This document shows positions 1 through 8,583 of a DNA stretch of 64,000 nucleotides, one piece after another. Each line of letters begins with the position of its first letter. Within the stretch, counting starts at the first letter, position 1. The stretch lies in NCBI GenBank assembly GCA_007692605.1, contig REBS01000088.1, positions 20,251 to 84,250 of the forward strand, given 5' to 3'. This stretch comes from Gemmatimonadales bacterium (lineage in GTDB: Bacteria > Gemmatimonadota > Gemmatimonadetes > Longimicrobiales > Gaopeijiaceae). The notes beneath the pieces are model-generated. The model saw only the letters and a list, made by a program, of their open reading frames with translations, had not been told where the DNA came from and ran no database searches. Both the position numbers and the translations under genes were made by a program.

Positions 1-1
1 C

Positions 2-319
2 TACCCCTTCCTCACGCCACTCGTCGAAGAGGTCGCGGCACGCTCATCGATCACCCTGCTCATGGGCCACGACTCCCCCGCCCTGCCCCCCGGCGACGAC
101 TGGACGATGGCCTCGGACCACGGCCCCTTCCACCAGGTCGGCATCCCCTTCATCTACTTCGGGGTCGAGGACCACCCCGGCTACCACGACCCCTCGGACA
201 CGGTCGAGAACATCACCCCCGGCTTCTACGTGTCGGCGGTCGAGACCATCCTGGACTTCGTGATCCAGGCCGATCGTCGTGGCGAAAGGATCCTCGAGTC
301 GCGCGGAACGAGTCCGTGA
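2..319 (+). CDS. M28-family zinc peptidase, C-terminal part (cut by window edge)
   Basis: About 105 residues of the C-terminal end of an M28 (aminopeptidase Y/S-like) metallopeptidase; the N-terminal part lies upstream of the window. The visible part has the family's late zinc-site context: a DHGPF motif, then an IPFIYF strand and a GYHDPSDT loop, whose His-Asp is typical of the last metal ligand region of M28 enzymes. Members usually remove N-terminal amino acids from peptides and are often exported, but the signal region is not visible here. The stop overlaps the next gene's GTG start by 4 bp, so the acetyltransferase is probably translated from the same message. Confidence 0.8.
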   Translation, partial: YPFLTPLVEEVAARSSITLLMGHDSPALPPGDDWTMASDHGPFHQVGIPFIYFGVEDHPGYHDPSDTVENITPGFYVSAVETILDFVIQADRRGERILESRGTSP

Positions 320-843
320 CCCGGGACGGCCCCCCGGCGATCGAGATCCGTCCGGTCGTACGCGACGATGTCGAGATCTTCCTGGCGCTCATCGATGCGC
401 ACGCCGATTTCGAGCGCATGGAGCGGCCCGGCCCCGAAGCCCGCAAGCGGCTCATCGAGGACGCCCTCCGAAGCCCTCCCCGATACCGGGCCTACCTGGC
501 CTCGATTCACGGCGAGGACGTCGGGTACGCCTTCACCTACGAGGCCTACTCCTCCTTCCTGGCGCGGCCTACCCTCTTTCTGGAGGACATCTTCGTCTTT
601 TCGGAGTACCGGGGGCACGGCTTCGGTGGCGTGATGTTCGACTACCTCGTGCGCGAGGCGGTGCGGCTGGGGTGCGGCCGCATGGAGTGGATGGTCCAGG
701 ACTGGAACGAGGGGGCGATCCGGTTCTACGAGCGGCGCGGGGCGATCCAGCTGTCGGAGTGGCACACCTACCGGATCGACCAGGAGCAGCTCGAGCGGCT
801 CGCGGCGGGAGAGTACCGACCGGGGCAGTCGCGCACGGAGTGA
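316..843 (+). CDS. GNAT-family N-acetyltransferase
   Basis: A 175-residue single-domain GNAT protein. The acetyl-CoA binding core is visible as an EDIFVFSEYRGHGFGG stretch (residues about 90-105), which matches the family V/I-x-x-x-x-R/Q-x-x-G-x-G/A loop. A C-terminal WNEGAIRFYERRGA segment follows, with the usual conserved Asn and Tyr. The overall pattern resembles diamine/spermidine acetyltransferases of the SAT type, but the substrate cannot be read from the sequence. The GTG start overlaps the preceding peptidase stop (GTGA), which implies translational coupling. It would act in the cytoplasm by transferring acetyl from acetyl-CoA to an amine. Confidence 0.85.
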   Translation: MTRDGPPAIEIRPVVRDDVEIFLALIDAHADFERMERPGPEARKRLIEDALRSPPRYRAYLASIHGEDVGYAFTYEAYSSFLARPTLFLEDIFVFSEYRGHGFGGVMFDYLVREAVRLGCGRMEWMVQDWNEGAIRFYERRGAIQLSEWHTYRIDQEQLERLAAGEYRPGQSRTE

Positions 844-952
844 TCGCGCCGGCGGACCGCACGCCGTGCGTGGCTCCCTTTCGTGGGCCCCGGGGGTTCC
901 CGCACAGCGCCCGAGATACCATCTTCGAGGCGCGAACCGACACCGGATTTCG

Positions 953-1012
953 AACGCAGCGCGTGGAACCCCGCGCATCGACCGCAGCGCATCAAACCCA
1001 GCGCATCGACCC
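953..1012. repeat. Imperfect short repeats (GCGCATCGACC-like) upstream of pruA
   Basis: Three or four imperfect copies of a roughly 12-14 bp unit centred on GCGCATC, two of them extended to GCGCATCGACC (about 973-983 and 1001-1011). They fill the non-coding gap before the dehydrogenase gene. No symmetry or known operator is apparent. Confidence 0.4.
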
Positions 1013-1035
1013 CAAGCACCAGGAGTTTCGACACC

Positions 1036-2664
1036 ATGCTCGACGGCCATCCCCGCATCCCGACCCCGACCAACGAACCGATCCAGGGCTACGCCCCGGG
1101 CTCTCCGGAGCGCGCGAGTCTCGAGGCTCGCATCCGGACGATGTCGGCCGAGACCGCCGACTGCCCCATGGTGATCGGGGGCCGCGAGGTCCGCAGCGGC
1201 GAGACCTTCGTGCAGACCTCGCCCCACCGGCACTCCAACGAGCTGGCGACGGTCCATGGCGCCCGGCGCTCCGACGTCGAAGAGGCGATCGACTCCGCCC
1301 TCTCGGTGGCCGACGATTGGGCCTCGATGCCCTGGCGCGACCGCTCGGCGATCTTCCTGAAGTCCGCGGAGCTGATCGCGGGGCCCTACCGCGACGCGAT
1401 CAACGCCTCGACGATCCTGGGCCAGTCGAAGTCGGTGCAGCAGGCCGAGATCGACGCCGCCTGTGAACTCGTCGACTTCCTGCGCTTCAATGTGCACTAC
1501 GCCGAGCAGATCTATCGGGAGCAGCCGATGTACTCGCCCGGCGCCACCTGGAATCAGCTTGACTGGCGCCCTCTGGAGGGCTTCGTCCTGGCGATCACCC
1601 CCTTCAACTTCACCGCAATCGGCGGGAATCTCCCTACGGCTCCGGCCATGATGGGCAACGTGGTGCTCTGGAAGCCGTCGGAGAAGCAGGCGCTGAGCGC
1701 CCACTACACGATGGAGGCCTTCCGTGAGGCCGGGGTCCCCGACGGGGTGATCAACATGCTGCACGGCGACGGCGCGCGGGTCTCCGACGTGGCCATGGCG
1801 CACGAGAGCTTCGCGGGGCTCCACTTCACCGGATCGTCGACGGTCCTCAAATCGCTCTGGAAGAAGGCCGGGGACAACCTGGACCGCTACCGCACCTACC
1901 CGCGGATCGTGGGCGAGAGCGGAGGAAAGGACTTCGTGGCCGTGCACCCGTCGGCCGAGGCGGAGCCGGTGGTGATCGCGCTCGCCCGGGCCGCCTTCGA
2001 ATACCAGGGGCAGAAGTGCTCCGCGGCCTCGCGCGCCTACATCCCGGAATCGCTCTGGCCCGAGATTCGCGATGGGATCCGCGAGGTGGTCGGCCAGATC
2101 ACGATGGGCGACGTGGGCGAGGACCTCTCGACCTTCATGGGCGCGGTGATCGACGAGGGCGCCTTCAAAAAGCATCGCGACGCGATCGAGCAGGCGAAGG
2201 CCGACGGACTCGAGATCGTCTGCGGCGGGGGCACCGACGACTCGGTGGGCTGGTTCGTCGAGCCCACCGTCCTGCGCACCGACGACCCGCACTACGACAC
2301 CATGGAGCGCGAGCTCTTCGGGCCGATCCTCACCGTGTACGTCTACGAGGATTCGAAGTGGGAGGAGACCCTCGACCTGGTCGACTCCACCAGCGCCTAC
2401 GCCCTGACCGGCTCGGTCTTCGCGCACGAGCGCAAGACGCTCATGGAGGCCTCGCACCGCCTCCGGAACGCCGCGGGCAACTTCTACCTGAACGACAAGC
2501 CGACCGGATCGGTCGTGGGCCAGCAGCCCTTCGGTGGCGCCCGCGCCTCGGGTACGAACGACAAGGCCGGATCGTTCCTGAACCTGCTGCGCTGGGTCTC
2601 GCCCCGCTCGATCAAGGAGAACTTCGTGCCCGTGCTCGACTGGACGTACCCGCACATGGGCTGA
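1036..2664 (+). CDS. pruA: L-glutamate gamma-semialdehyde (1-pyrroline-5-carboxylate) dehydrogenase
   Basis: Oxidises glutamate-5-semialdehyde to glutamate with NAD+, the second step of proline degradation. The 542-residue length matches the stand-alone P5C dehydrogenase family (about 540). Aldehyde dehydrogenase landmarks are present: general-base Glu near residue 294 in GESGGKDF, nucleophilic Cys near 328 in QGQKCSAASRAY, and the ITPFNFTAIGGN cofactor region. I chose the ATG at 1036 because an AGGAG lies about 10 bp upstream; longer in-frame starts lack one. No proline dehydrogenase (putA/prodh) is adjacent in the window. The betaine/choline-type transporter cluster next door is convergent and need not be related. 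Confidence 0.93.
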   Translation: MLDGHPRIPTPTNEPIQGYAPGSPERASLEARIRTMSAETADCPMVIGGREVRSGETFVQTSPHRHSNELATVHGARRSDVEEAIDSALSVADDWASMPWRDRSAIFLKSAELIAGPYRDAINASTILGQSKSVQQAEIDAACELVDFLRFNVHYAEQIYREQPMYSPGATWNQLDWRPLEGFVLAITPFNFTAIGGNLPTAPAMMGNVVLWKPSEKQALSAHYTMEAFREAGVPDGVINMLHGDGARVSDVAMAHESFAGLHFTGSSTVLKSLWKKAGDNLDRYRTYPRIVGESGGKDFVAVHPSAEAEPVVIALARAAFEYQGQKCSAASRAYIPESLWPEIRDGIREVVGQITMGDVGEDLSTFMGAVIDEGAFKKHRDAIEQAKADGLEIVCGGGTDDSVGWFVEPTVLRTDDPHYDTMERELFGPILTVYVYEDSKWEETLDLVDSTSAYALTGSVFAHERKTLMEASHRLRNAAGNFYLNDKPTGSVVGQQPFGGARASGTNDKAGSFLNLLRWVSPRSIKENFVPVLDWTYPHMG

Positions 2665-2686
2665 GGGGAGGCGCGGGACCGAGGGC

Positions 2687-3121
2687 CTACAGACTCCACA
2701 TCAGGTGACGGCTGTAGTCGTGCAGGAAATAGCGGATCAGGTCTTCCTTCGTCGAGTTCGTCACGTCCTGATGCAGGGGGCGGTCGCGTAGATGGATCTC
2801 GGCCCGGTAGGTCTGACCCTCGGGATCGCGCAGGGGCGCGACGGGAAAGGCGAAGCCCGTGGTCCGGTACGCCTTCACCTTGACCTCGTAGTAGAACTCC
2901 TCCTTTCCGTCCTTGAGCACGCGGATCGAGCCCATGCGGTCGCTGTGCTCCACCTCGACGTCGCGGCCGTACTCCTGCAGTTCGGTGGCGAGTTCCTCGA
3001 AGGCGGGCACCACGACCTGCGAGATGAAGCCCCGTACCCGCCCCGGACCCTCGGGCTTCGGTTGGCCCCCTCCCTCGGTCGCGGTGAGGAGCATCTTCAG
3101 ATCTTCTCTCCAGTCACTCAT
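2687..3121 (-). CDS. Small protein co-translated with a BCCT transporter
   Basis: A 144-residue soluble protein with no motif I recognise. It begins MSDWREDLKMLL, carries a charged, beta-rich middle (KDGKEEFYYEVKVKAYR) and ends RHLMWSL. There is no signal peptide or membrane segment. The chosen ATG is preceded by GGAGGAG and lies inside the end of the transporter gene (8-bp overlap), so the two are very probably translated together. This suggests an accessory or regulatory role for transport, but that is inference from position only. A longer in-frame start exists upstream but lacks a comparable ribosome binding site. Confidence 0.75.
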   Translation of the reverse strand: MSDWREDLKMLLTATEGGGQPKPEGPGRVRGFISQVVVPAFEELATELQEYGRDVEVEHSDRMGSIRVLKDGKEEFYYEVKVKAYRTTGFAFPVAPLRDPEGQTYRAEIHLRDRPLHQDVTNSTKEDLIRYFLHDYSRHLMWSL

Positions 3122-4694
3122 GGTCTCCTCCGTTGAATTCCGCGTTGACGGGGCTTGCGTCTCCACGGCCCTTGGCCGGAAAAACCTTTCGGACCCGTCC
3201 CCGATCCCTGCTCTCGCTTCTCAGCGCCTTGAGCAGTGAAATGCACATCACCACGAGGACCGCGGCAAAGGGGAGTCCGGTCGCGATCGCGGCCGTCTGA
3301 AGCGCTGCGAGCCCTCCGGCCCAGAGGAGCACCCCGGCCACCGCACCCTCGAGGAGCGCCCAGAATACGCGCTGAACCTTGGGCGGATCCGGATTCCCAC
3401 CCGAAGCGAGCATGTCGATCACCAGAGACCCCGAGTCCGACGAGGTCACGAAGAAGGCGATGATCACGATCATCGCGAGGATCGAGGTGACGGCCGAGAG
3501 CGGGAAGCCCTGCAGGAGCGCGAAGAGCATCTCTTCGGCCCCGACGCCAGCGATCCCCCCCTCGCCGAAGAGCTCCCGATGCAGGCCGCTGTTTCCGAAG
3601 GTGGTCAGCCAGAAGGTCGTGAAGGCCGCGGGCACCAGGAGGACCCCGCCGATGAACTCGCGAATCGTTCGCCCGCGCGAGACCCGGGCGATGAACATCC
3701 CGACGAAGGGCGACCAGGCGATCCACCATCCCCAATAGAAGAGGGTCCAGGTGCCGTGCCACTCCCCGTCGCCCCAGGCGTCGATCCAGAAGGTCGTCTC
3801 GACGATCGAAGACAGGTAGTTCCCGGTGTTCTCGACCCAGTTGTTCAGGAGGAACACCGTCGGCCCCACCGCGAAGACGAAGAGGACCAGGATCACGGCG
3901 ACCGTCATGTTGAAGTTCGACAGTCGGCGGATCCCCTTGTCGAGCCCCGCGACCACGGAGCCGGTGGCGATCAGGGTGATGACCGTGATCAGCCCGAGCT
4001 GGAGGCCGGTCGCGTCCTCGAGCCCCAGGCCGAAGAGGTAGTCGATCCCGGCCGCCACCTGCATCACCCCGAGTCCGAGCGAGGTCGCCACCCCGAAGAT
4101 GGTGCCGAAGATCGCGAGCACATCGATCGTGTGCCCGATCGGGCCATGGATCCGGTCGCCCAGGAGTGGATGAAAGGCGGAGCGGATCGACAGGGGCAGC
4201 CCCTTGCGAAACGAGAAGTAGGCGAGCGAGAGCCCCACGACGATGTAGATGGCCCAGGCGTGCACGCCCCAGTGAAAGAAGGTGAGCCGCATCGCCTCGG
4301 ACGCCGCCTCGACGGTCTCGCTCTCGACGGTCGGCGAGCCCAGGTAGTAGAACATCGGCTCGGCGACCGACCAGAAGACGAGCCCGATCCCCATCCCCGC
4401 GCTGAAGAGCATGGCGAACCACGAGAAGTAGCTGTACTCGGGCTCCGAGTCGTCCTCGCCCAGACGGATGCTCCCCCAGGGGCTGAAGAAGAGGGCGATC
4501 ACGAAGAAAAGGAAGAAGGCCACCGACATGACGTAGAACCAGCCGAAGTTGTCCACGATTCCGCCCTGGACGACATCGAAGACCTGCTCGGTCTGCTCCA
4601 CGAAGAAGACCCCGAAGACCAGGAAGATTCCGATGATTATGATCGCGGGGAAGAAGACTCCGGGGCTCAGCTCCAGCTTCTCTTTCCAGTCCAT
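3114..4694 (-). CDS. BCCT-family betaine/carnitine/choline transporter
   Basis: A 526-residue inner-membrane protein with about 12 hydrophobic segments and the family's landmarks: GMGIGLVFWSVAEP in the glycine-rich stretch of TM3, FFHWGVHAWAIY, the WWIAWSPFVGMFIARVSRGRTIREFI signature region, and SSDSGSLVIDMLASGG. BCCT carriers import quaternary ammonium compounds such as glycine betaine, choline or carnitine by sodium or proton symport, commonly for osmoprotection. The first glycine-rich motif reads GMGIG, the sodium-coupled pattern of BetP, rather than a carnitine/butyrobetaine antiporter pattern. The C-terminal tail is short, so a BetP-like osmosensing domain is not obvious. It lies 57 bp downstream of a porin gene and overlaps a small partner gene. 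Confidence 0.93.
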   Translation of the reverse strand: MDWKEKLELSPGVFFPAIIIIGIFLVFGVFFVEQTEQVFDVVQGGIVDNFGWFYVMSVAFFLFFVIALFFSPWGSIRLGEDDSEPEYSYFSWFAMLFSAGMGIGLVFWSVAEPMFYYLGSPTVESETVEAASEAMRLTFFHWGVHAWAIYIVVGLSLAYFSFRKGLPLSIRSAFHPLLGDRIHGPIGHTIDVLAIFGTIFGVATSLGLGVMQVAAGIDYLFGLGLEDATGLQLGLITVITLIATGSVVAGLDKGIRRLSNFNMTVAVILVLFVFAVGPTVFLLNNWVENTGNYLSSIVETTFWIDAWGDGEWHGTWTLFYWGWWIAWSPFVGMFIARVSRGRTIREFIGGVLLVPAAFTTFWLTTFGNSGLHRELFGEGGIAGVGAEEMLFALLQGFPLSAVTSILAMIVIIAFFVTSSDSGSLVIDMLASGGNPDPPKVQRVFWALLEGAVAGVLLWAGGLAALQTAAIATGLPFAAVLVVMCISLLKALRSESRDRGRVRKVFPAKGRGDASPVNAEFNGGDHE

Positions 4695-4751
4695 TCGAGG
4701 CTCCCGTGTTCGAGTGGTGCGGAAGGGTGCGCGACGTCGTGCTTGGGGGCT

Positions 4752-6008
4752 CTAGAAGTAGTAGCCGATGTTCACATTGAATCGGGCGTTCCAGGGGGCA
4801 TCGGGGATTCCCGGTCCGAGTCCCACCCCGAAGCTGTCGGTCAGCCAGGGATGGTTGTTGCCCATGGCCAGGTCGAAGTAGGTGAACAGCCCCCCGGCCG
4901 CGATCGAGAAGCCCAGCACGTTCTGATGGGTGGGCTCGAATCCATCGGCGGCCTTCGCCATGTAGCTGTAGTTCTCGTAGAGGTTGATCTGGGTGAAGGG
5001 GCCGAACTCGATGTCCTTCGAGTACTGGACCCCGAGCGTCGCGATCCAGGCTTCGGCGGCCACGTCGTAGGGATCGCCGTAGGCGCCCTTCCGGATCACG
5101 TCGACATCGAGGCCGTCGTCGTCGGTGGCGGTGTAGCCGTATTGAAGGAGCTGCGCCTTCACGTTCCAGGGGCCGTAGTCGCCATCGGCGTGCGCCGCCC
5201 ACGCCCAGCGCGAGCCCCAGTCATCGGTTGCCATGTTGTAGATCCCCCCGGCCTGAAGCGAGCCACCGACTTCGGTCGAGCCTCCACCGGCGTGCTCGAG
5301 CGTCCGGGTGAGCCGGACATTGCCCTGGTGCTTCTCCTGGTTCGACTGCCCCTCGGTGGGGATCATGTCGTAGGAATAGCGGCCGGCGCCTCCGATGCCG
5401 AACGAGGCCTCGCCGTACGCGGGCCCCGAGGGCTCGGGCTGAAGGAAGTAGGCCAGGTCCAGATTCCAGCCGTCGTCGCGGTGGTGCGAGAGCTTGAGCC
5501 CCATGTCGTGGTCGTCTTCGAGCCCCACGTAGTAGGGGAGCTGAAACCACCAGTTGTGCGAGTTGTACTGGACGTTTCCGAAGGGCGCCTGGGTCACGCC
5601 GACCTGCAGTTCGGTCTCGTCCGAGAAGGCGTACTCGAGCCAGCCTTCCTTGATGAAGTGCGTGTTGAAGGTCGGATAGAATCGGTACTCGAACTGGATC
5701 CCGACCCCGGCGGTGTGCGCCTGCACGTTGATCCGCCAGGTGTCCCAGGTGAACTGGGTGCTGTTCGGGGTGCGGTCGCCCTCGTAGAAGGTGCTGAGGA
5801 AGTTGAAGCGGACCGCCCCGCCCACGTGCAGGAAGTCGTCGCCGTCATCGAGGAGGGTGAGTCCACCCCTCTCCCCCTCGTCGGAATCCGCCGCGGGCGC
5901 GCCGGACTGGGGCACCTGGAGTTCCTGCGCGTCGGCCGCAGGAGTGGCCCAGAGGACGAGGACGAGGGCGAACACCAGGGACGCTGCAGCTCTCACCGAG
6001 TCGGTCAC
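4752..6008 (-). CDS. Outer-membrane beta-barrel porin
   Basis: A 418-residue exported protein. It has an N-terminal signal peptide ending near ATPAADAQ, a short acidic linker, then alternating amphipathic strands rich in Tyr, Trp and Phe, and a terminal NVNIGYYF strand ending in Phe, as expected for BAM-dependent assembly. The family resembles porins of the OprO/OprP or DcaP type, but substrate cannot be assigned. The GTG start at 6008 is preceded by GGAGG. The gene leads a three-gene minus-strand set with the BCCT transporter, suggesting that the pore and the carrier serve the same small zwitterionic solute. Confidence 0.8.
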   Translation of the reverse strand: MTDSVRAAASLVFALVLVLWATPAADAQELQVPQSGAPAADSDEGERGGLTLLDDGDDFLHVGGAVRFNFLSTFYEGDRTPNSTQFTWDTWRINVQAHTAGVGIQFEYRFYPTFNTHFIKEGWLEYAFSDETELQVGVTQAPFGNVQYNSHNWWFQLPYYVGLEDDHDMGLKLSHHRDDGWNLDLAYFLQPEPSGPAYGEASFGIGGAGRYSYDMIPTEGQSNQEKHQGNVRLTRTLEHAGGGSTEVGGSLQAGGIYNMATDDWGSRWAWAAHADGDYGPWNVKAQLLQYGYTATDDDGLDVDVIRKGAYGDPYDVAAEAWIATLGVQYSKDIEFGPFTQINLYENYSYMAKAADGFEPTHQNVLGFSIAAGGLFTYFDLAMGNNHPWLTDSFGVGLGPGIPDAPWNARFNVNIGYYF

Positions 6009-6094
6009 GTGTGAATCCTCCGTCGAATGTCAGTTTCGGCGGTCGGGCTCGATACCAATCACGTTTACCAGTGTTCCAAGGCATTCGCAAGCGG

Positions 6095-6122
6095 TTCGAC
6101 TATGTCACCACCACGAGTCGAA
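6095..6122. promoter_or_regulatory. Inverted repeat TTCGACT-N14-AGTCGAA upstream of the porin gene
   Basis: A perfect 7-bp inverted repeat with a 14-bp spacer, in the only relatively AT-rich gap nearby, 87-114 bp upstream of the porin start. The symmetry and spacing suit a dimeric regulator's operator, but no regulator gene is adjacent and I cannot name one. Confidence 0.35.
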
Positions 6123-6151
6123 TCACATCATATGGGAGCACTCCCTCACAC

Positions 6152-8530
6152 TCACCCTCCGATCCGATATTCCCGGGGAGGATCCACGCCGAGCAGGTGT
6201 TCGACGAAATAATCCCAGGTCCGCCGGATTGAGTACGGCTCATTCGCATAGCCGTGTCCCCGATTCGGCATCACGATCACATCGAAGTCCTTGTTCGCAT
6301 CGATCAGTGCGTCGATCAGGAGCAGGGTCATATTGGGGTGGACGTTCGAGTCCATGGTCCCGTAGCTCAGCAGGAGCCGGCCTTCGAGACGACCGGCCAT
6401 GAGGTGAAGCGCCTGGTTCTCGAACGAGTCCGTCCCATCCTCGTCGACCTCGAAGGGGCCGTGGTACTTCTCGCCCCAGTAGAAGGTGTAGCCGCGGTTG
6501 TCATGGTTCCCCGCGCCGGCGACACCGACATGGAAGAAGTCGGGGTGCCGGAGGAGCGCCGCGGCGGTCGCGAACCCACCCCCGGAGTGCCCGTAGATCC
6601 CGACCCGGTCCAGATCGATCCAGTCGTGTCGGGCCGCCAGCTCCCGCATCGCCGAGATCTGGTCGGGGAGGCCGTTGTCGGCCATGTCCCCGTAGTAGGC
6701 GGCGTGCACCCGCTTCGATCGCTGGGGTGCGCCCAGGGCATCGACGAGCACCACGATGAACCCGAGTTCGGCCAGGGCGTGCGCCTGTCCGCGTCGGCTC
6801 ACCGAGAAGGAGCGGGTCCCCACACTCCCGGTCTGCGGCCCGGGATAGATCGCGTTCACGATCGGGTACCGCTTCTCGGGATCGAAGTTCGAGGGTCGAA
6901 TGAGCAGGCCGTGGATCGGGGTGACCCCGTCTCGAGCCCGCGCCGTGAAGGGCTCCGGCGGACTCCACCCGAGCGATTCGAGCTCGGCGATATCGGCCTC
7001 CTCGATCACCGCGATCTGGCTCCCGTCTCTCGTGCGGCGAACCGAGGTGACCGGGGGCGTGTCGACCGTGGATGCGCGGGCCACGAAATGCTCCGCCGTG
7101 GGCGACAGGCTGAGGTCGTGATCCATCGGTCCCGCCGTGAGCCGCTGAAGCCCCGAGCCGTCGAAGCCGACTCGATACAGGTTGCGGTGGTAGGGATCGA
7201 CCCCCGCCTCGCGCCCGATCGCGCTGAACAGGAGGGAGCCCCCCGACGCGTCGACGTGGAGGATATCGAGGACGTTCCAGTCGCCCCCGGTAATCCGGTT
7301 CAGGAGCTCGCCCGAGTTCAGGTCGTAGCGGAACAGGTGGCCCCAGCCATCACGCTGCGAAAACCAGAGCACCTCGCCCCGGTCATGCAGGACCCGCCAG
7401 TTGGGAAGCCCGCCCGAGGCGATGTTCGTCTCGTAGAACTGGGGATGGCTCTCTTCGAGGATGGTCTCGACCGCCCCCGACTCCGGATCGGCCACCCGCA
7501 GCGTCACCGTGCGGTAGTCCCGCGAGACCGAGACGAAGGCCAGGCGGTCGCCGTCTTCACTCCACTCCACATCGGCCCACTGCTGCCCCCGGGCCAGCCC
7601 GCAGCACGACGAGGTGCGCTGGTGGTCGGGGGGGGTGTCGAGCTCGACGACGCGCCGGTCCTCGACGTGCAGGACCACCCGCTCGAGCATCGGGACGATC
7701 GAATCGCCCACGAGGGCGTAGGGCCAGGCCTCGAGTTCGGCACGGGGCTCGGCCGTGCGCAGCAGGTACATGTCCTCGACGCCTCGCTCGTCCAGCCGGT
7801 AGGTCGCGATCCGGCGGGAATCGGGCGACCACAGGAGGATCGCCTGGTTGGTCCGCCGCCAGCCCTGGGAATCGGCGGCGTAGCCATAGCGATCCTCGCC
7901 GTCGGTGGTCAGAGCGAACTCCTCGCCGGTCTCCGAGTCGAAGACCCAGAGGTTGTGGTCCCGGCGAAAGGCCGTATACCGGCCATCGGGCGACGAGACC
8001 CCCGACGGACCGGCGGAGGGCGAATCGACCTCGCTGCACCGATCATCCGCGATGTTGCACTCCCAGCGATCCCCGGCCGCCTGCACCCGGAGTGCTCGGC
8101 CCTCGTCGACCCACTCGAAGCTGTTGAAGGGAAGCTGCAGCGCCTCGTAGCTCTCGCCGGCCGCGGCAGAGAGGGAAGCCGAAAGCCGTTCGTGATCGAA
8201 GGCGCGGGCGCGATCCCCGTTGGCTGCGTTCACCTGGTAGAAGGCGAATCCCCCGGGGACACGGGTCCGGTACCAGAACCGGGTATCGTCGATCCAGTTC
8301 GGGGAGACATCGGCCCGGAAGACCCGCGAAGAGGCGTTCCAGGTGAGGAAGGCCTCGGCGCGCTGGTAGTCGGCGGAGGTCAAAGCCTCGGGTTGGGCGG
8401 CAGCGTGCGCCTGGGCCTGAGTCGGCACCGGAGTCGAGAGGAGCATGCCGGTGACCATCACCGTGACCGTGACCGTGGTCAGGAGGAGCGTGAGTGCCGG
8501 CCACACCGGTTCTCTGCAGGGATCCTTCAT
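6152..8530 (-). CDS. S9-family prolyl oligopeptidase / dipeptidyl-peptidase IV-like, exported
   Basis: A 792-residue serine peptidase: signal peptide or anchor (residues about 12-40), an eight-bladed beta-propeller region (about 60-540) and a C-terminal alpha/beta-hydrolase. The catalytic triad is visible as Ser649 in GHSGGG, Asp727 in GTMDSNVHP and His759 in NRGHGY. Such enzymes release X-Pro or X-Ala dipeptides from peptide N-termini in the periplasm. A Cys pair in the ECNIADDRC stretch could be disulfide-bonded. The start has a good GAGGTG ribosome binding site. It lies 53 bp downstream of the histidine kinase gene on the same strand, so joint transcription is possible. Confidence 0.92.
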   Translation of the reverse strand: MKDPCREPVWPALTLLLTTVTVTVMVTGMLLSTPVPTQAQAHAAAQPEALTSADYQRAEAFLTWNASSRVFRADVSPNWIDDTRFWYRTRVPGGFAFYQVNAANGDRARAFDHERLSASLSAAAGESYEALQLPFNSFEWVDEGRALRVQAAGDRWECNIADDRCSEVDSPSAGPSGVSSPDGRYTAFRRDHNLWVFDSETGEEFALTTDGEDRYGYAADSQGWRRTNQAILLWSPDSRRIATYRLDERGVEDMYLLRTAEPRAELEAWPYALVGDSIVPMLERVVLHVEDRRVVELDTPPDHQRTSSCCGLARGQQWADVEWSEDGDRLAFVSVSRDYRTVTLRVADPESGAVETILEESHPQFYETNIASGGLPNWRVLHDRGEVLWFSQRDGWGHLFRYDLNSGELLNRITGGDWNVLDILHVDASGGSLLFSAIGREAGVDPYHRNLYRVGFDGSGLQRLTAGPMDHDLSLSPTAEHFVARASTVDTPPVTSVRRTRDGSQIAVIEEADIAELESLGWSPPEPFTARARDGVTPIHGLLIRPSNFDPEKRYPIVNAIYPGPQTGSVGTRSFSVSRRGQAHALAELGFIVVLVDALGAPQRSKRVHAAYYGDMADNGLPDQISAMRELAARHDWIDLDRVGIYGHSGGGFATAAALLRHPDFFHVGVAGAGNHDNRGYTFYWGEKYHGPFEVDEDGTDSFENQALHLMAGRLEGRLLLSYGTMDSNVHPNMTLLLIDALIDANKDFDVIVMPNRGHGYANEPYSIRRTWDYFVEHLLGVDPPREYRIGG

Positions 8531-8583
8531 TTCTTCACCTCGGGGCGTCGTTGAGCGTACGTGGAAATTCGCGGGGCGATCGA

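Noticed and set aside
226..2655. Very long open frame antisense to the acetyltransferase and pruA
   Set aside because: Its translation has no recognisable domain, is dominated by Arg, Gly, His and Val, and the opposite strand encodes clear conserved enzymes; a product of high GC at third positions.
3579..6014. Long open frame antisense to the BCCT and porin genes
   Set aside because: Low-complexity His/Glu/Arg/Pro-rich translation without motifs, fully antisense to well-supported genes.
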